The notes: generated by a model not told the origin, from the sequence alone. Numbered from the stretch's first letter, positions 24,896-34,030 are shown. The stretch: 64,000 bases of DNA from HNR sp040400085 (GCA_040400085.1 JBBAQX010000020.1:1-64000), one strand, 5' to 3'. A program made the numbers and translations.

Positions 24896-26066
24896 GCCTC
24901 GAGCTGAGCTGCCCGGCATAAACCGCCGCCAGCCGCTCGCCCACCAGGCTCCAGTCGAAGTTCTCCGCCCGCGCCCGGGCGTTCGCGCCGAGCCGCGCCA
25001 TGCGCGCGGGGTCTCGCAGCAGCGTCTCGATTGCGGATGCCCAGACCACCGGATCCCGCCCGTTCAGCAGAACCCCGGTCTCGTTATCCACGACGGCCTC
25101 GCGTAGCCCGCCGGTATCTGCCGCGACCACGGGGACTCCGCTCGCAGCGCCCTCTAGGGCCACGAGCCCAAAAGTCTCGGAGTAGGACGGCACGAGCACG
25201 AGCGTGGACTCCCTCAGCCAGGTCGCGAGCGCCTCGCGGGACTGGGCGCCGATGAACTCGATCTGGAGGGCGGCACCGGCCGCACCTCGAGCATCCTCTC
25301 GAAGCTTGTCGCGGTATCCTGCAAAGTCAATGGAGTCTTCTCCCGCGACCACGAGCCTCGGCCGCACGTCGTCGCTCACGTGGGCAAGGGCATCCACCGC
25401 GAGGTCTATCCCCTTGAGGGGCTGCAACCGGGCCGCGATAAAGACGTAGCTCGGGGCGGAGGCAGCGCCGGGGGTGAAGAGCGCGCTATCAACTCCGGGG
25501 GCGAGAACGAAGACCCGGGCCGCGTCCGCGCCGCACCGGTTGATTGCGGTGTCGGCCTCTGCCTCGCTGACCGCGACGATCAGGGTTGCCTCGCGCGCGA
25601 GCAGGGCTTCGCCGTCGACTCGCAGGTGATCCTCTGGCGGTTCCCCGTCATCGAGGGGCGCGCCGGGCAGCGCCGCGATGGAGTGATAGCTCATGAGAAG
25701 GGGCACGCCTGCGTCGCGGGCAACGGGTAGGGCCGCGACCCCGGACATCCAGTGGTGGGCATGGATCAAATCGTAGGAGGGCAGGTCTCGCATCGACGTC
25801 TCGAACTCGCCGGTGAAAACGCCCTGAGCACTTTTTGACAGCTCGGCGACAGGCCCCGCAACAAGCGTGCGAAGGGTGAGCCCTGGCCGCAGTTCCAGGC
25901 TGGTTGGGGCATCCGGGTCTATACGTCGGGTGAGTACCTCGACCTCGTGTCCAAGTGCCGCCAGGGCTTCCGCGTGATGCCGTACGACCACGTTCATACC
26001 GCCGGCATCGCCCCAGCCCGGGGCGTCAAACGGGTTGGTGTGCATCGAAACGAGCGCGATACGCAT
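24882..26066 (-). CDS. GT4 glycosyltransferase, MshA-like
   Basis: This 394-residue GT-B enzyme strongly resembles MshA, which joins GlcNAc to inositol phosphate in mycothiol synthesis. The N-terminus reads ALVSMHTNPFDAPGWGDAGG followed by MNVVV, the hallmark of MshA. The C-terminal half has VFIAARLQPLKGIDLAV and the donor motif PSYSETFGLVALEGAASGVPVV near 300. Other mycothiol genes are not nearby and the acceptor loop (LMSYHSIAALPG) differs from textbook MshA, so a relative acting on another acceptor is possible. The start at 26066 has AGGAGAAAAT just upstream. Confidence 0.7.
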   Translation of the reverse strand: MRIALVSMHTNPFDAPGWGDAGGMNVVVRHHAEALAALGHEVEVLTRRIDPDAPTSLELRPGLTLRTLVAGPVAELSKSAQGVFTGEFETSMRDLPSYDLIHAHHWMSGVAALPVARDAGVPLLMSYHSIAALPGAPLDDGEPPEDHLRVDGEALLAREATLIVAVSEAEADTAINRCGADAARVFVLAPGVDSALFTPGAASAPSYVFIAARLQPLKGIDLAVDALAHVSDDVRPRLVVAGEDSIDFAGYRDKLREDARGAAGAALQIEFIGAQSREALATWLRESTLVLVPSYSETFGLVALEGAASGVPVVAADTGGLREAVVDNETGVLLNGRDPVVWASAIETLLRDPARMARLGANARARAENFDWSLVGERLAAVYAGQLSSRPTSE

Positions 26067-26186
26067 ACGATTTTCTCCTCGAAGTGAGCGGGTGCGCGCT
26101 CAGACTATGAGCGCGCTAACTAGCCTACCCACGCCTGAGGCGCCCCGCACCCAAAACGACAGCTCAGGCCGTGTCCGAAGCAGCGC

Positions 26187-28259
26187 CTAAGCCGTCGCAA
26201 CCCGAGGCTGCGGTATCGCAGAGACGCCGAGTGACCGCTCCCGCAGAACCGCGACCAGGGTCAGCGCGCAGCCAAGAATGAGCCAACCGATGAGCCCGGA
26301 TACCGACGAACCAACCCCGCCGGTGCCCTCCACCACGGCGCGCATCCCGTTCAGTGCTGTCGTCAGCGGCAGGACAGCGAGCACCTGGTCGTAGACGGGC
26401 GGAACAGTCGAGACTATTCCCGCGGCCAGCGCGAGTACCGTGATGATCATAGATACGAGTCGCCCGAACCCGCCGAAGGCCGCCACCAGGCCCTGGTTGA
26501 CGGCCCCGAAGGCAACGCCGGCCAGCACGGAGATTCCGGCGAAGGCCAGCCAATCTGCCGCGCTGAGGCCGAGCGCCACCTGCATGACGCCTGCGATCAG
26601 CACGCCTTGCGCCGCACCGATCAGGAGCCCGGGGAGGACCCCTCTCCCGGTGATTTTGAACACGGATTGAGCCGCTGTCATGGCACGGCGGGGCACCGCG
26701 CGAAGAAGCAGGAACGAGACCAGCCCGCCAACCCACAGTGCGAGCATCGCGAAGAATGGGATGCTGGACGCATCAAACAGGCCGGCCTGAGCCCCGTCCG
26801 TTGTCACGGGGTTCGCCACGACGGAGCTGAGGTTTTTGCGTTCGCTATCGTTTGTCGAGGGGAGGCTTCCCGATGCCTGTGTGAGGCCCGTTCCGAGCGA
26901 GGTCGCGCCCTGGCTGAGCGAGGACGTTCCCGTCGCGAGTTCGTTCGCCCCCTGTGCCAGCTGCTGGGCTCCAGATCCCGCGGATGCCGCTCCCGTGGCC
27001 AGCCCGCTCGCCCCGGTTGCCGCCTGGCTTGCGCCGGAGGCGAGGGAACTAGCCCCCGTTGCGAGCTGCGAGGCCCCGCCGGTGAGCTGGGTTGCGCCGT
27101 CCGCCAGCTGGTGTGCCGCGGTGGCTGCTTGGCCGATGCCAGCCGGAAGTGCGCTGAGCTGAGTTGCCAGCCCGGGTTGTCCTCCCTGCCCGTTTACGTA
27201 GGCGTCCGCGTAGCCGACGGAGGTGAGCACACTTGTAGATGAGGCCGCGACCTTGCCAAATTGAGTCAGGGCGGCGCCGATCGCCGCGCAATTGTCGTTG
27301 GGGGTCACGCAGCCCTCCTGGAGCGCTGTCAGCTGCGCGCCGAGCGTGGCCAGGTCTGTCCCGAGGGCCGCGGTTTGGGTCGTCGCGGCGGTGTTGGTGA
27401 TCCCGGAGAGCTCTGTCAACGCGCCCGGAAGCTCAGTCAGTCCCGCCGCCGTTTGATCGAGCCCTCCCGCGAACTCGGTGAGTCCGTTCGACAGGGTCGA
27501 TGCCCCCGTCTGCAGGCCGGTCGCGCCGGTGCTGAGCGACCGGGCTCCCGTCGAGAGCGAGGCGACTCCACTGCTGAGCGAGCTTGCGCCGGAAGAGAGA
27601 GTGCCCAGGCCTGCCCCGAGCCCCTCGACGCCCGAGGCGACCTGTTGGGCGCCATCGCCGAGTTTGTTGGCCCCATCCGCCAGCGAGGTGGCTCCGGTCG
27701 CGGCCTCGCCGAGCTGATCGCCCAGCGTGTTGAAGCCCACGTAGAGGTTATCGATGTAGGTTTCGGTGAGCTGCTGGCCAAGCACGGTGCTGGCGGTGCT
27801 CGTCACGGTTTGGGTGAGGGCGGCATCCACCAATTTGCTTTTCGGGGAGGTGGCAATGTCGAGGGTAGCTTTTTCCGCCTTCGCCGCGTCGCCGGAGAAG
27901 GAGGTTGCGGCGGCGGAGAAGTTTTCGGGGATGGTGACAACCGTGGCGTAGCTGCCATCAGCCAGCCCCGCTTTGGCGTCTTCCTCGTTTGTGATGACCC
28001 AGGTCAGGTTCTGGTCTGTGCCGCTGTCCACAAGCCCGCCGGCCAGCAGTCGACCGAGAGGCGTGACCTGCCCGTTGAGCGTCACGGGTTTATCGTCATT
28101 GACGATTGCGCCGGTCATCTGCTCGAGACGATCTGTGGGGCTCCACAGCCCCCAGACCAGCGTTGCGCCGAGAATGAGCGGAACCAATACCAGACCCAGT
28201 ATCGACCAGGGCGAGAGTTTTTTCGCGGAGAATGCTGCATCGAGCGATAGACGTGACAT
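26187..28259 (-). CDS. YhgE/Pip family membrane protein
   Basis: This 690-residue membrane protein has one helix at about 17-40 and five or six after residue 490. The large extracytoplasmic part between them contains a very regular repeat of the form LxxGAxxLxxG (about 190-265 and 370-455) predicted to form long helices. YhgE/Pip proteins (phage infection protein and relatives) sit at the membrane, often beside MMPL or ABC exporters. Two bases separate its ATG from the MMPL stop, so they are co-expressed. A role in lipid or drug export with the MMPL protein is inferred from context. Repeat units are short enough to recombine. Confidence 0.85.
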   Translation of the reverse strand: MSRLSLDAAFSAKKLSPWSILGLVLVPLILGATLVWGLWSPTDRLEQMTGAIVNDDKPVTLNGQVTPLGRLLAGGLVDSGTDQNLTWVITNEEDAKAGLADGSYATVVTIPENFSAAATSFSGDAAKAEKATLDIATSPKSKLVDAALTQTVTSTASTVLGQQLTETYIDNLYVGFNTLGDQLGEAATGATSLADGANKLGDGAQQVASGVEGLGAGLGTLSSGASSLSSGVASLSTGARSLSTGATGLQTGASTLSNGLTEFAGGLDQTAAGLTELPGALTELSGITNTAATTQTAALGTDLATLGAQLTALQEGCVTPNDNCAAIGAALTQFGKVAASSTSVLTSVGYADAYVNGQGGQPGLATQLSALPAGIGQAATAAHQLADGATQLTGGASQLATGASSLASGASQAATGASGLATGAASAGSGAQQLAQGANELATGTSSLSQGATSLGTGLTQASGSLPSTNDSERKNLSSVVANPVTTDGAQAGLFDASSIPFFAMLALWVGGLVSFLLLRAVPRRAMTAAQSVFKITGRGVLPGLLIGAAQGVLIAGVMQVALGLSAADWLAFAGISVLAGVAFGAVNQGLVAAFGGFGRLVSMIITVLALAAGIVSTVPPVYDQVLAVLPLTTALNGMRAVVEGTGGVGSSVSGLIGWLILGCALTLVAVLRERSLGVSAIPQPRVATA

Positions 28260-28261
28260 GG

Positions 28262-31153
28262 TTACAGGGCCTTTTCGAGGGTGTCGCTAGCAGTGCGGGT
28301 GTCGGCTGGGGTGTCAAGATGGAGGATGCTCGGGGAACGCGTACCACGAGCATCCGTCTCGCGGTCGGGCAACGAGTCCACGAGACGCGTAAGCTCATCG
28401 CTATCGTTGCCGCTCAGCACGAGGGCGAGCGGCTTGCCACGGGAGGATGCGTAGTCGCGGGCCTCGGCGAGGGCCGCGGAGGTGGCGGGGATTCCGGCGG
28501 AGGTGAGAAGGGCATCCGCTCCATCGATCAGGATCACGGAGGGCAGATCGGCCGCGGCATCTCGCAGGTCGGCGAGTGGGTTGTGGGAATTTCCCGCGAG
28601 CACGAGGCTGGTACGAGATCGCACGGCTGAACCGCGCTGGGGGAGTACCTTTCCTACGACCTTAAGCTTGCCCGAGAAATGCGAAATCCTTCCCGAGAGC
28701 GTCAGTAGCAGGGCCGTGCGGGCCTCGGCAGTTGCACCCGTGACAATCAGGGTTCCGCCGGCAGGTACCGTCACGGCGACATCGTGGAACAGGGTGGGGG
28801 TTCCGATCGAGGCCACTCCCGTGTCGCCGTCAACGGCGAGGCTCAGATCGCTGGCGTTGATGGCATCGGTCGAGCCGGGCACCGGCCAATCTGCGAGGGC
28901 TAACTCGTGGTGCAAGCCCTCTCCCTCGACGTCGAACGATGGGAGGATGCGGTCGAGCCAGCGGGGCATCCACCACGCGCGATCACCGAGCATCGCGAGA
29001 ACCGCGGGAACCAGGGTCATGCGCACGATGAACGCGTCGACGAAGACGCCAACCGCGAGGCCGAGCGCGATCGGTTTAATTGAGGTATCGCCCTCCGGCA
29101 CGAAGGCCGCGAACACCGCGAACATGATCACGGCCGCCGCTGTGACCACCTTGGCGGAGCCCATGAAACCCCTGCGGATTGCCTTCTGCGCGTGGCCGCC
29201 GTGAACGTATTCTTCGCGGATGCGCGAGACTAGGAATACTTCGTAGTCCATCGCGAGCCCGAAGAGCACGCCCATGAGGATGATGGGCATGAAGCTGATG
29301 ATGGGGCCAACGCGCGCGACGTTGAGGGCCTCTGCGAACCAGCCCCACTGGAATACGGCGGCGACGGCGCCGAACGATGCGCCGACCGACAAGAGGTAGC
29401 CGAGTGTTGCCTTGAGCGGAACCCAGACGGAGCGGAACACCATGGTGAGTAGGATCAGCGAGAGCCCAACGACGAGCAGGCCGAAGGGGAGCAGCGCGCC
29501 ACCCAGGCGATCAGAGATATCGATGCCGATTGCGGTGAAGCCCGTGACGGAGAGGCTGACTCCATGCTTGTCTTGGAAGTGATCGTGAAGCGAGCGGATC
29601 TCCTTCACCAGCGCCTTAGTCTCGTCGGAGTCCGGCCCGCTCTTTGGGATAACCTGCACGATTCCGGTGTCGGCGGTGGCGTTCGGGGTCGCGAGGGGCA
29701 CGGCCGCCACGCCGTCGAGTTCACGAATATCATCGGCGATATCGTTCATGAGTCCCACGGGGTCCTTGCTCGATACGATCGAGCCCGTCACGATGAGGGG
29801 GCCGTTGAATCCTTCGCCGAAGTTTTCGGACAGCAGGTCGTAGGCGATGCGGGCCTGGTTGTCTTCGGGCAGTGATCCGGCGTCGGGGAGCGCCAGGCGC
29901 AGGTCGAGAGCGGGGATGCTCGCCACGCCGAGCGTGCCAACGACGGCGATGATCGTCACCAGTGGGAACCGGGTGACCGCGGCCACCCAGCCGCCGAAGA
30001 AGCCGCGTTTGGGCCGGGGGCTAGGCGTGGTTGCCGCGGGTTGTGCCGCTGGCTTCTGCGGCTCAGGTGTGACTGCCTCGGGCTCTGGGTTCCCCGTCCT
30101 GTTCCGCGCCAGATAAGCCTTCCGCTGTGTGCGCGGAAGTATCTTTGCGCCAGCGAAACCGAGCAGCGCAGGGGTGAGGGTGATCGAGATCAAGACAGCG
30201 ATCGCGACAGCTGCCGCTGCTGCGACGCCCATGACCGTGAGGAAGGGAATGTTCGCGACGGAGAGGCCCAGCAGCGCGATAATGACCGTTAGGCCGGCAA
30301 AGATCACTGCCGAACCAGCGGTTGCGACCGATCGTGCCGTGGACTCTTCCAGGCTGAGACCGTCTCTGAGTTGCTCTTGATGTCGTGAGATCACGAAGAG
30401 TGCGTAGTCGATGCCGACCGCGAGCCCCAGCATCAGGGCGAGCATCGGGGTTGTTGAGGAGATCGGGCCAAAGAGCGTGGCGAGGAAGATGAGCGTCATC
30501 GAGATGGCAACGCCGAGTATCGCGTTGAGGAGAGGCATCCCGGCTGCGAGGAACGCGCCGAGTGTCAGGATGAGGACGACGAGGGCGATCGCGACGCCCA
30601 GCAGCTCGGTGATGCTCAAGGTCGGTAGGTTTTGCGAGAATAGCTCGCCTCCGACCGCTACTTCGGAATCCGAGGGGAGCTCGGCCCGCAAGTCGTCGCC
30701 CGCCTTGAGTAACGCATCCTTTGTTTCGGCGGTGATGTCGGCTTGGCCTCCGTCGAGCTGGATCGGAATGACGGCGGCACGTTTGTTATCGGAGATTGTG
30801 CCCGAGATGTTCTTGTCGAAGGGCGATGTTGCCGTGCCGACCTGCTTAATGTCGTCAATTTGCTTGACGGAGGCTTCGATACTCGCCTTGATTGGGGCAT
30901 CCTCAATCGTGCTGCCCTTCGGCGCGACGATCACGATCTGAGCGGAGGTTCCCGATACCTGTGGGAACGTGTGGCTGAGGGAGTCCAGCGCCTCTTGGGA
31001 CTCGGTTCCCGGGATCGAAAAGGAGTTGTCTGTTCCTTGGTTGAAGGCGATGGCGCCTCCGCCTCCGACCGCGAGCGCTGCGATCCACAGCGCGAGGACG
31101 AGGCGTCGGCTTCGAAAGGACCAGCGACCGAGGGAGTAGAGCAGCGATGACAC
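28262..31153 (-). CDS. MMPL-family RND transporter with C-terminal NTPase-like domain
   Basis: This RND-type exporter of lipids or hydrophobic compounds has 963 residues. The start is GTG 31153, seven bases after AAGGAGA. About twelve membrane helices are arranged as two halves, each with a large outer loop after the first helix. GIDYALF and AMDYEVFLVSRI mark the conserved fourth and tenth helices. Residues about 780-930 are an unusual cytoplasmic extension resembling a degenerate ABC nucleotide-binding domain: LFHDVAVTVPAGGTLIVTG, a Walker A-like GATAEARTA without the lysine, and VILIDGADALL like Walker B. It is divergent from a TetR gene across paired operators and co-transcribed with YhgE/Pip. 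Confidence 0.9.
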   Translation of the reverse strand: MSSLLYSLGRWSFRSRRLVLALWIAALAVGGGGAIAFNQGTDNSFSIPGTESQEALDSLSHTFPQVSGTSAQIVIVAPKGSTIEDAPIKASIEASVKQIDDIKQVGTATSPFDKNISGTISDNKRAAVIPIQLDGGQADITAETKDALLKAGDDLRAELPSDSEVAVGGELFSQNLPTLSITELLGVAIALVVLILTLGAFLAAGMPLLNAILGVAISMTLIFLATLFGPISSTTPMLALMLGLAVGIDYALFVISRHQEQLRDGLSLEESTARSVATAGSAVIFAGLTVIIALLGLSVANIPFLTVMGVAAAAAVAIAVLISITLTPALLGFAGAKILPRTQRKAYLARNRTGNPEPEAVTPEPQKPAAQPAATTPSPRPKRGFFGGWVAAVTRFPLVTIIAVVGTLGVASIPALDLRLALPDAGSLPEDNQARIAYDLLSENFGEGFNGPLIVTGSIVSSKDPVGLMNDIADDIRELDGVAAVPLATPNATADTGIVQVIPKSGPDSDETKALVKEIRSLHDHFQDKHGVSLSVTGFTAIGIDISDRLGGALLPFGLLVVGLSLILLTMVFRSVWVPLKATLGYLLSVGASFGAVAAVFQWGWFAEALNVARVGPIISFMPIILMGVLFGLAMDYEVFLVSRIREEYVHGGHAQKAIRRGFMGSAKVVTAAAVIMFAVFAAFVPEGDTSIKPIALGLAVGVFVDAFIVRMTLVPAVLAMLGDRAWWMPRWLDRILPSFDVEGEGLHHELALADWPVPGSTDAINASDLSLAVDGDTGVASIGTPTLFHDVAVTVPAGGTLIVTGATAEARTALLLTLSGRISHFSGKLKVVGKVLPQRGSAVRSRTSLVLAGNSHNPLADLRDAAADLPSVILIDGADALLTSAGIPATSAALAEARDYASSRGKPLALVLSGNDSDELTRLVDSLPDRETDARGTRSPSILHLDTPADTRTASDTLEKAL

Positions 31154-31220
31154 GCGGATCTCCTTATGCGTAAGGGCGGTAGTGGCGAGAGGGATGCATC
31201 GTTGGAGGCCACGCTCGCTT

Positions 31221-31253
31221 GGATACATGAATGTATCCAATACATCAGTGTAT
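31221..31253. promoter_or_regulatory. TetR operator pair
   Basis: GGATACAT-GA-ATGTATCC at 31221-31238 is a perfect palindrome. A second, shorter one (ATACA-N4-TGTAT) is at 31240-31253. Both lie in the divergent spacer of the MMPL and TetR genes, so TetR probably represses both directions. Confidence 0.75.
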
Positions 31254-31309
31254 CCATTTGAGGTAGACTGTTACAACACAGGGAAAATATTTACGGGAAG
31301 GTTTCAGAA

Positions 31310-31966
31310 ATGGTTGAGGTGGAGAGCACTCGCCGCCGAAAAACCCGCGAGCGATTGATGGATGCCGCGTACCTTGAATTCTCCGAGCGGGGTGTTCCCG
31401 CTGCTTCCGTTGAGGCCGTCTGTGAGCGCGCGGGATTTACGCGCGGGGCCTTCTACTCAAACTTCTCGAGCAAAGAGGAACTCTTCTTCGCGCTGATGGA
31501 GCGCGAGAATCTTCGCCGGGTAGAGGCGCTCGGCCTAGATATCGCGTCGGCGCTCCCCAACGTGTCCGATGACCCCTCCGTGCTCACCGAGGAGCTCGTT
31601 GGCGAGGTGCTTGAGCGTGCCTTCGGGGGCCAGGCGCTCGACCGGCGCTGGTGCCTGGTGCAGGAGGAATTTGCCCTCCTCGCGATGCGCAACACCGAGG
31701 TCGCCGCCGAGTACAACGCGTTTCAGGCGGACTTTTTCGACCGTTTGGCGCACGTCGTCCGCACCACGCTCGCCGATGCTGGGCTCGCCCTTACCGGAGA
31801 CCCGCGCGACGTGGTGAAACTCTTGAGCGGGGTCTACGAATTTGCGCTGCGGGAGTCGCTGTTAGAACCCGACGCCGCGGCATCAACAAACAGGATGCTC
31901 TCGCTCGTTCCTCAGATCGTATTGGCTCTGCTCGTGCCTCTTGAGTCCGAGGCATCTACACCTTGA
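31310..31966 (+). CDS. TetR-family regulator
   Basis: This 218-residue repressor has an N-terminal helix-turn-helix: RRKTRERLMDAAYLEFSERGVPAASVEAVCERAGFTRG with the recognition helix ending FYSNFSSKEELFFALME. The C-terminal ligand domain is divergent, as in all TetR proteins. The ATG at 31310 follows GGAAGG. It faces the MMPL-YhgE efflux operon across a palindromic operator, so it is likely a local repressor induced by an exporter substrate. Its stop overlaps the start of the next membrane protein gene. Confidence 0.92.
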   Translation: MVEVESTRRRKTRERLMDAAYLEFSERGVPAASVEAVCERAGFTRGAFYSNFSSKEELFFALMERENLRRVEALGLDIASALPNVSDDPSVLTEELVGEVLERAFGGQALDRRWCLVQEEFALLAMRNTEVAAEYNAFQADFFDRLAHVVRTTLADAGLALTGDPRDVVKLLSGVYEFALRESLLEPDAAASTNRMLSLVPQIVLALLVPLESEASTP

Positions 31967-32832
31967 GCGTCGATGTGTGGTTGTCGTTCCTCGGATCGGT
32001 GACTTTTCTTGCCTTCGCATTGTCCGTCGTCACGGGGGCGCTGCTCGGTTGTGTTCTCGCCTCTGCCGCTCGCGTGCCACTCTGGGTGGGAGGCATTGTC
32101 GGCGGAATTCCCCTCGTGGGTGGTCTTGCGCTTGTGGTGTTCGGGGTTATCGCCGTGGTTCGATGGTCTGAGGGCCGCCGAACTGGCGTATGGGCTGAAC
32201 CTCGTGGCTGGGCCTCACGGATACGGCAGCCCGGGGGTCGCGTCGCTTTGCTCGTGCTCGCCGGATTGATGCTCGGGGCCATCGTCTCCCTGTTTCTCGA
32301 CTGGCTCGTGCTCAAGACGAGCTTTTTTCCTGTCTTTGCCCTCGGCGTGCTCGGCACGGGCGCGGATGCCCTGATCATTGTGACGGTGGCCGCCCTGCTG
32401 GGGGCGGGGCTGTTGGCGCTACGGGGTCCGTCTTATTGGGCATCCATTATCGCGATCTGCGTCGGCGGAGCCTGGGCTTTCGTGAGCGCGAGTGTCTTGG
32501 CCCTGCTGATCCCGCTGAATCGCGTGATAACGGATGCTCGTGCTGGAGCCGGGACCGTGGGGGACCTTCTCTCTGGCCTCGGCATCAACCCCGACGCACC
32601 CAGCGTCGTGCTGCCCGAGTGGACTGCGGTGTTCACCGGCGGCGAGGCGTTGAGTATCGACCTCACGAGCGTGGATGTGAACGCTATTCTGCCGGAGGTT
32701 TCGCTGCGCGCCGGGAGCGGATTTTATGTCGCGGCTGCGGTCGGCGTGCTGTGCCTGGCCTGGGCGGTGGCAGAGCTGCGGGCTGCGCATCGGGCGCGTG
32801 GGCTGCGGGTTGGTGTTACCGGGCCAGCCTAG
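31963..32832 (+). CDS. Hypothetical polytopic membrane protein
   Basis: This 289-residue protein has about six hydrophobic segments (10-35, 38-65, 92-115, 118-140, 150-175 and near 255-280). A 60-residue outer or inner loop lies before the last one (GINPDAPSVVLPEWTAVFTGGEALS). I recognise no family. TTG at 31963 overlaps the TetR stop, so it is co-expressed with the regulator; GTG at 31975 is an alternative start. It is convergent with rnhA and their ends overlap by four bases. It could be an accessory of the efflux system, but only position argues for that. Confidence 0.7.
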   Translation: MSVDVWLSFLGSVTFLAFALSVVTGALLGCVLASAARVPLWVGGIVGGIPLVGGLALVVFGVIAVVRWSEGRRTGVWAEPRGWASRIRQPGGRVALLVLAGLMLGAIVSLFLDWLVLKTSFFPVFALGVLGTGADALIIVTVAALLGAGLLALRGPSYWASIIAICVGGAWAFVSASVLALLIPLNRVITDARAGAGTVGDLLSGLGINPDAPSVVLPEWTAVFTGGEALSIDLTSVDVNAILPEVSLRAGSGFYVAAAVGVLCLAWAVAELRAAHRARGLRVGVTGPA

Positions 32833-33527
32833 AGCAGCGAGCGGAGCGCATCCGTTAGCCCGAGGCCCCGTTCCGCCGCGAGTTCGCGGAGCTTGGCGAG
32901 CTCGTCTTCGCTGAGGTCGAGTGTGATGCGGGTCGCTGGGGTTGCCGCTGGCGGCTCGTCAAGCGCGAAGAGTGATGGCTGCTCGAAAAGTTCGGCTGGG
33001 GCTGATGCTGCCTCGGGAGCTGCTTTGGGGGCGCTGTTGTTGTTCGCGTGGCTTGTGTCGCCGTCGCGGGTCCAGCCCGGTCCGCTCGGGATGGCCTGCC
33101 CGCGCTGGTAGGCCTCGGAGACAGCCCGAGCCCTCTCGTCGGCTGCCTCGTTGAGCGGGTGATTCGCGTGGCCCTTGACCCACTCGAAGCGATATGTGCG
33201 TCCCTTAAGTTCTTCGTCGAGCTGCTTCAGGATGTCGAGGTTCATCACGGGTTTGCCGTCGGCTTTGCGCCAGCCCTTACGCTTCCAGCCCGGCATCCAC
33301 TCGGTGATGCACTTGATCACGTATTGGCTGTCGCAGAGGATTAGTAAGTCATCGTCGAGGTGCTTCGTCGCTCGCAGAAACTCGAGTACGGCGGTGAGCT
33401 CGCCCTGGTTGTTGGTGGCGTGTTTCCAGCCGCCCGCGCCCCAGCATCCGTCATCGACATACCAGGCCCAGCCTGCGGGGCCGGGATTGCCGAGGGCGGA
33501 ACCGTCTGCTGCTACGCGAATCGTCAT
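32829..33527 (-). CDS. rnhA: Ribonuclease HI with C-terminal RHH-like tail
   Basis: This enzyme removes RNA from RNA-DNA hybrids. The RNase H domain occupies residues 1-150 with the catalytic carboxylates D8, E43 and D66, and the later KGHANHPLNEAADERA that supplies the fourth Asp and the active-site His. A Ser/Ala-rich linker (about 160-195) leads to a 35-residue tail, RITLDLSEDELAKLRELAAE then RGLGLTDAL, which looks like a ribbon-helix-helix DNA-binding unit. The total of 232 residues is about 80 more than E. coli RNase HI. The tail may help dimerise or bind nucleic acid, which is inference. Confidence 0.92.
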   Translation of the reverse strand: MTIRVAADGSALGNPGPAGWAWYVDDGCWGAGGWKHATNNQGELTAVLEFLRATKHLDDDLLILCDSQYVIKCITEWMPGWKRKGWRKADGKPVMNLDILKQLDEELKGRTYRFEWVKGHANHPLNEAADERARAVSEAYQRGQAIPSGPGWTRDGDTSHANNNSAPKAAPEAASAPAELFEQPSLFALDEPPAATPATRITLDLSEDELAKLRELAAERGLGLTDALRSLL

Positions 33528-33618
33528 GGGAATAGCTTATGGGACGCGGCCGACCTGACTTGTCTCGGTTCGCGTTAGCTCGTGACCTAGGTCACGCTGC
33601 CGGCCTATCTTGCGCTGC

Positions 33619-33681
33619 CGGGCCCAAGCTGTGAGGGTGGGCCTAACCTGTGGCTTGGGCCCGGAACCTGTAGTTTGGGCC
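33619..33681. repeat. TTGGGCC intergenic repeat array (copy 3), cut by gap
   Basis: GGGCCCAAG, then GGGCCTAA, then two TTGGGCC units at about 20-bp spacing, running straight into the N gap. Confidence 0.75.
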
Positions 33682-33781
33682 NNNNNNNNNNNNNNNNNNN
33701 NNNNNNNNNNNNNNNNNNNNNNNNNNNNNNNNNNNNNNNNNNNNNNNNNNNNNNNNNNNNNNNNNNNNNNNNNNNNNNNNN
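33682..33781. other. Assembly gap of 100 N
   Basis: Exactly 100 unknown bases, the conventional placeholder for a gap of unknown size. It is bounded by a repeat array on the left and a hexanucleotide tandem repeat on the right, which explains why assembly failed here. Confidence 0.98.
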
Positions 33782-33841
33782 GATGCCGATGCCGATGCCG
33801 ATGCCGATGCCGATGCCGATGCCGATGCCGATGCCGATGCC
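33782..33841 (+). repeat. Tandem hexanucleotide repeat (GATGCC)10
   Basis: Ten perfect copies of GATGCC follow the gap; the true number is probably larger because the array abuts unknown sequence. Downstream, 33842-33991 is non-coding and contains a 13-bp repeat (GCTCCAA at 33906, 33919 and 33932). Confidence 0.95.
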
Positions 33842-33991
33842 GGACGTAGGAGCGGACGCCTTTTCGGGTTGCGTTTCGCGCTTATGACACCTGCTTTCCT
33901 GTTTTGCTCCAAAACCTCGCTCCAAAACGTTGCTCCAAGCCCCACCCGACACTAAAGCCCACATGTCTGCCCCTAGCGCTCAAGCTCACGA

Positions 33992-34030
33992 TTTGCTAAA
34001 GTTGAGTCAAAGTGGCTCAACTTTAGCAAA
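33992..34030 (+). promoter_or_regulatory. clpB promoter with HAIR operator
   Basis: The HAIR GTTGAGT-N7-GCTCAAC at 34001-34021 is the core of a longer, perfect 15-bp inverted repeat (33992-34006 with 34016-34030). A -35-like TTGAGT (34002-34007) and a -10-like TAGCAA (34024-34029) fall inside it, so bound HspR would cover the whole promoter. Confidence 0.85.
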
